A stretch of DNA of 64,000 nt, from the NCBI GenBank assembly GCA_003215655.1, contig QCKB01000006.1, positions 1 to 64,000 of the forward strand, given 5' to 3'. The position numbers and the translations under genes were made by a program. Source of the stretch: Prochlorococcus sp. AG-409-J16. GTDB taxonomy: Bacteria > Cyanobacteriota > Cyanobacteriia > PCC-6307 > Cyanobiaceae. The notes beneath the pieces were generated by a model. That model ran no database searches. It was not told the origin of the DNA and worked only from the letters and a program-made list of their open reading frames with translations. Shown piece by piece: positions 63,222 through 64,000 of this stretch. How positions within the stretch are numbered: position 1 is the first letter of the stretch; every line of letters begins with the position of its first letter.

Positions 63222-64000
63222 ATGAATATAAAGCCCCAAGAAGAGCCTGTAGTTGCTCAGCTAATAGATGCAAACCTGGATAGAGCACGAGAAGGGCTCA
63301 GAGTCGTTGAAGAATGGTGCAGATTCTCATTAACCAATAAAAACCTAGTAATCACTCTTAAAGATTGGCGACAGCAATTAGGTCGGCATCACCATAAAAT
63401 CTATAAACAAGCTAGAAATACTTCTTCCGACCAAGGACTAGGACTTGCTCATCCTGCTCAAAGAGATCGTCATACCCCCGAACATATAGTCCTAGCCAAT
63501 TGCGCTCGAGTTCAAGAAGCGCTTCGCGTACTAGAGGAGTTTGCAAGAAAAAACAATCCCGAACTTGCCAAATGTGCAGCAAATATTAGGTACAATCTTT
63601 ATGATTTAGAGGTAAAAATAATAAAAGGAAATAATACTTTCAAGCGGAAAAAAAGGCTGGCAGAATGCAAGATATGCCTAATAACTTCACCTCAAAAAAA
63701 TCTTATCAAAAAAGTAACCGAGGCCCTTGAATCTGGCATAAACATGGTTCAATATAGAGATAAAATAAGTACTGATCTTGAGAAATTCAATATCGCGACA
63801 AAGCTAGCTAATCTGTGCAAGAAAAATGACTCCTTATTCATAATCAATGACCGCATTGATCTGGTTATAGCAGTAAAAGCTGATGGGGTTCATTTAGGCC
63901 AGGATGATATCCCAACATATAAAGCAAGGAGTATTCTTGGAACAGAATATTTAATAGGTCGTAGCACACACTCAATAGAGCAATTGAAAAACGCCGAGGA
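63222..64000 (+). CDS. thiE: Thiamine-phosphate synthase with N-terminal extension, partial
   Basis: From ATG 63222 the frame is open to the right edge, so the C-terminus is outside. The first 130 residues (VAQLIDANLDRAREGLRVVE, NCARVQEALRVLEEFARKNN) are the extra helical domain found in cyanobacterial ThiE. The TIM-barrel follows with CLITSPQKNLIKKVTEALES, GINMVQYRDKIS (pyrophosphate site) and IINDRIDLVIAVKADGVHLG, typical of ThiE. It joins the thiazole and pyrimidine halves of thiamine. Confidence 0.95.
   Translation, partial: MNIKPQEEPVVAQLIDANLDRAREGLRVVEEWCRFSLTNKNLVITLKDWRQQLGRHHHKIYKQARNTSSDQGLGLAHPAQRDRHTPEHIVLANCARVQEALRVLEEFARKNNPELAKCAANIRYNLYDLEVKIIKGNNTFKRKKRLAECKICLITSPQKNLIKKVTEALESGINMVQYRDKISTDLEKFNIATKLANLCKKNDSLFIINDRIDLVIAVKADGVHLGQDDIPTYKARSILGTEYLIGRSTHSIEQLKNAE

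Noticed and set aside
1-64000. CRISPR arrays, insertion sequences, integrases, phage or toxin-antitoxin genes
   Set aside because: No spaced direct repeats, transposase motifs or integrase signatures were seen anywhere in the window.

Overview
The window reads as chromosomal DNA of a Prochlorococcus-type marine picocyanobacterium, most likely a low-light-adapted lineage. The evidence is a Pcb chlorophyll a/b antenna gene, a cluster of short high-light-inducible (Hli) genes, the psbD/psbC pair, ycf4, petM and a Ycf39-type gene, many very short genes, AT-rich intergenic DNA, and no phycobilisome genes. I see no integrase, transposase, phage or plasmid module, rRNA operon or CRISPR array. One tRNA (Ala, anticodon GGC) is present.

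Region 1 (1-20 kb) is an AT-rich accessory region with low gene density. It starts with two tandem paralogous small membrane-protein genes and a pcb gene. A series of 25-130 aa proteins follows (DUF2237, DUF4278, rubredoxin and several unknowns), mixed with proteins that probably act on sugars or the cell surface: a small methyltransferase, a TPR-methyltransferase fusion, a frameshifted DUF2079 membrane protein and an FkbM-type methyltransferase. It also holds a glycerate kinase with no ordinary start codon, a deoxyribosyltransferase/phosphoribosyltransferase pair, a DUF1499 protein, a six-gene cluster with four hli genes, a protein with a repeated GPRF/IW motif, and two neighbouring DUF3721 proteins.

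Region 2 (20-42 kb) is mostly conserved housekeeping: ychF, an HlyD-type adaptor, polA, cysS, an NSS-family transporter, dxr, a thioredoxin-like ferredoxin, a YheT-type hydrolase, the three-gene transhydrogenase operon (pntA1-pntA2-pntB), a DEAH helicase with a damaged-looking 5' end, an NTRC-type thioredoxin reductase-thioredoxin fusion, an IF-1-like protein, ycf39/petM, an alpha/beta hydrolase and ilvH.

Region 3 (42-64 kb) begins with a cyclophilin and ycf4, transcribed away from psbD-psbC. It continues with maf, cobQ plus a coupled small ferredoxin, a family 2 glycosyltransferase, a lumenal pentapeptide-repeat protein, tRNA-Ala, lexA, argF, ftsH, ribD, cobL, NAD kinase, pheS, surE, DUF3611, ribF and the start of thiE, which runs off the window.

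The common threads are photosynthesis (Pcb, Hli, PSII core, PetM, Ycf4, Ycf39, FtsH), redox supply (Pnt, NTRC, ferredoxins, rubredoxin) and cofactor synthesis (cobalamin, riboflavin/FAD, thiamine, NADP). Three genes (DUF2079, glycerate kinase, DEAH helicase) look as if they differ by one base from an intact frame. They are either young lesions or sequence errors and should be read with care.
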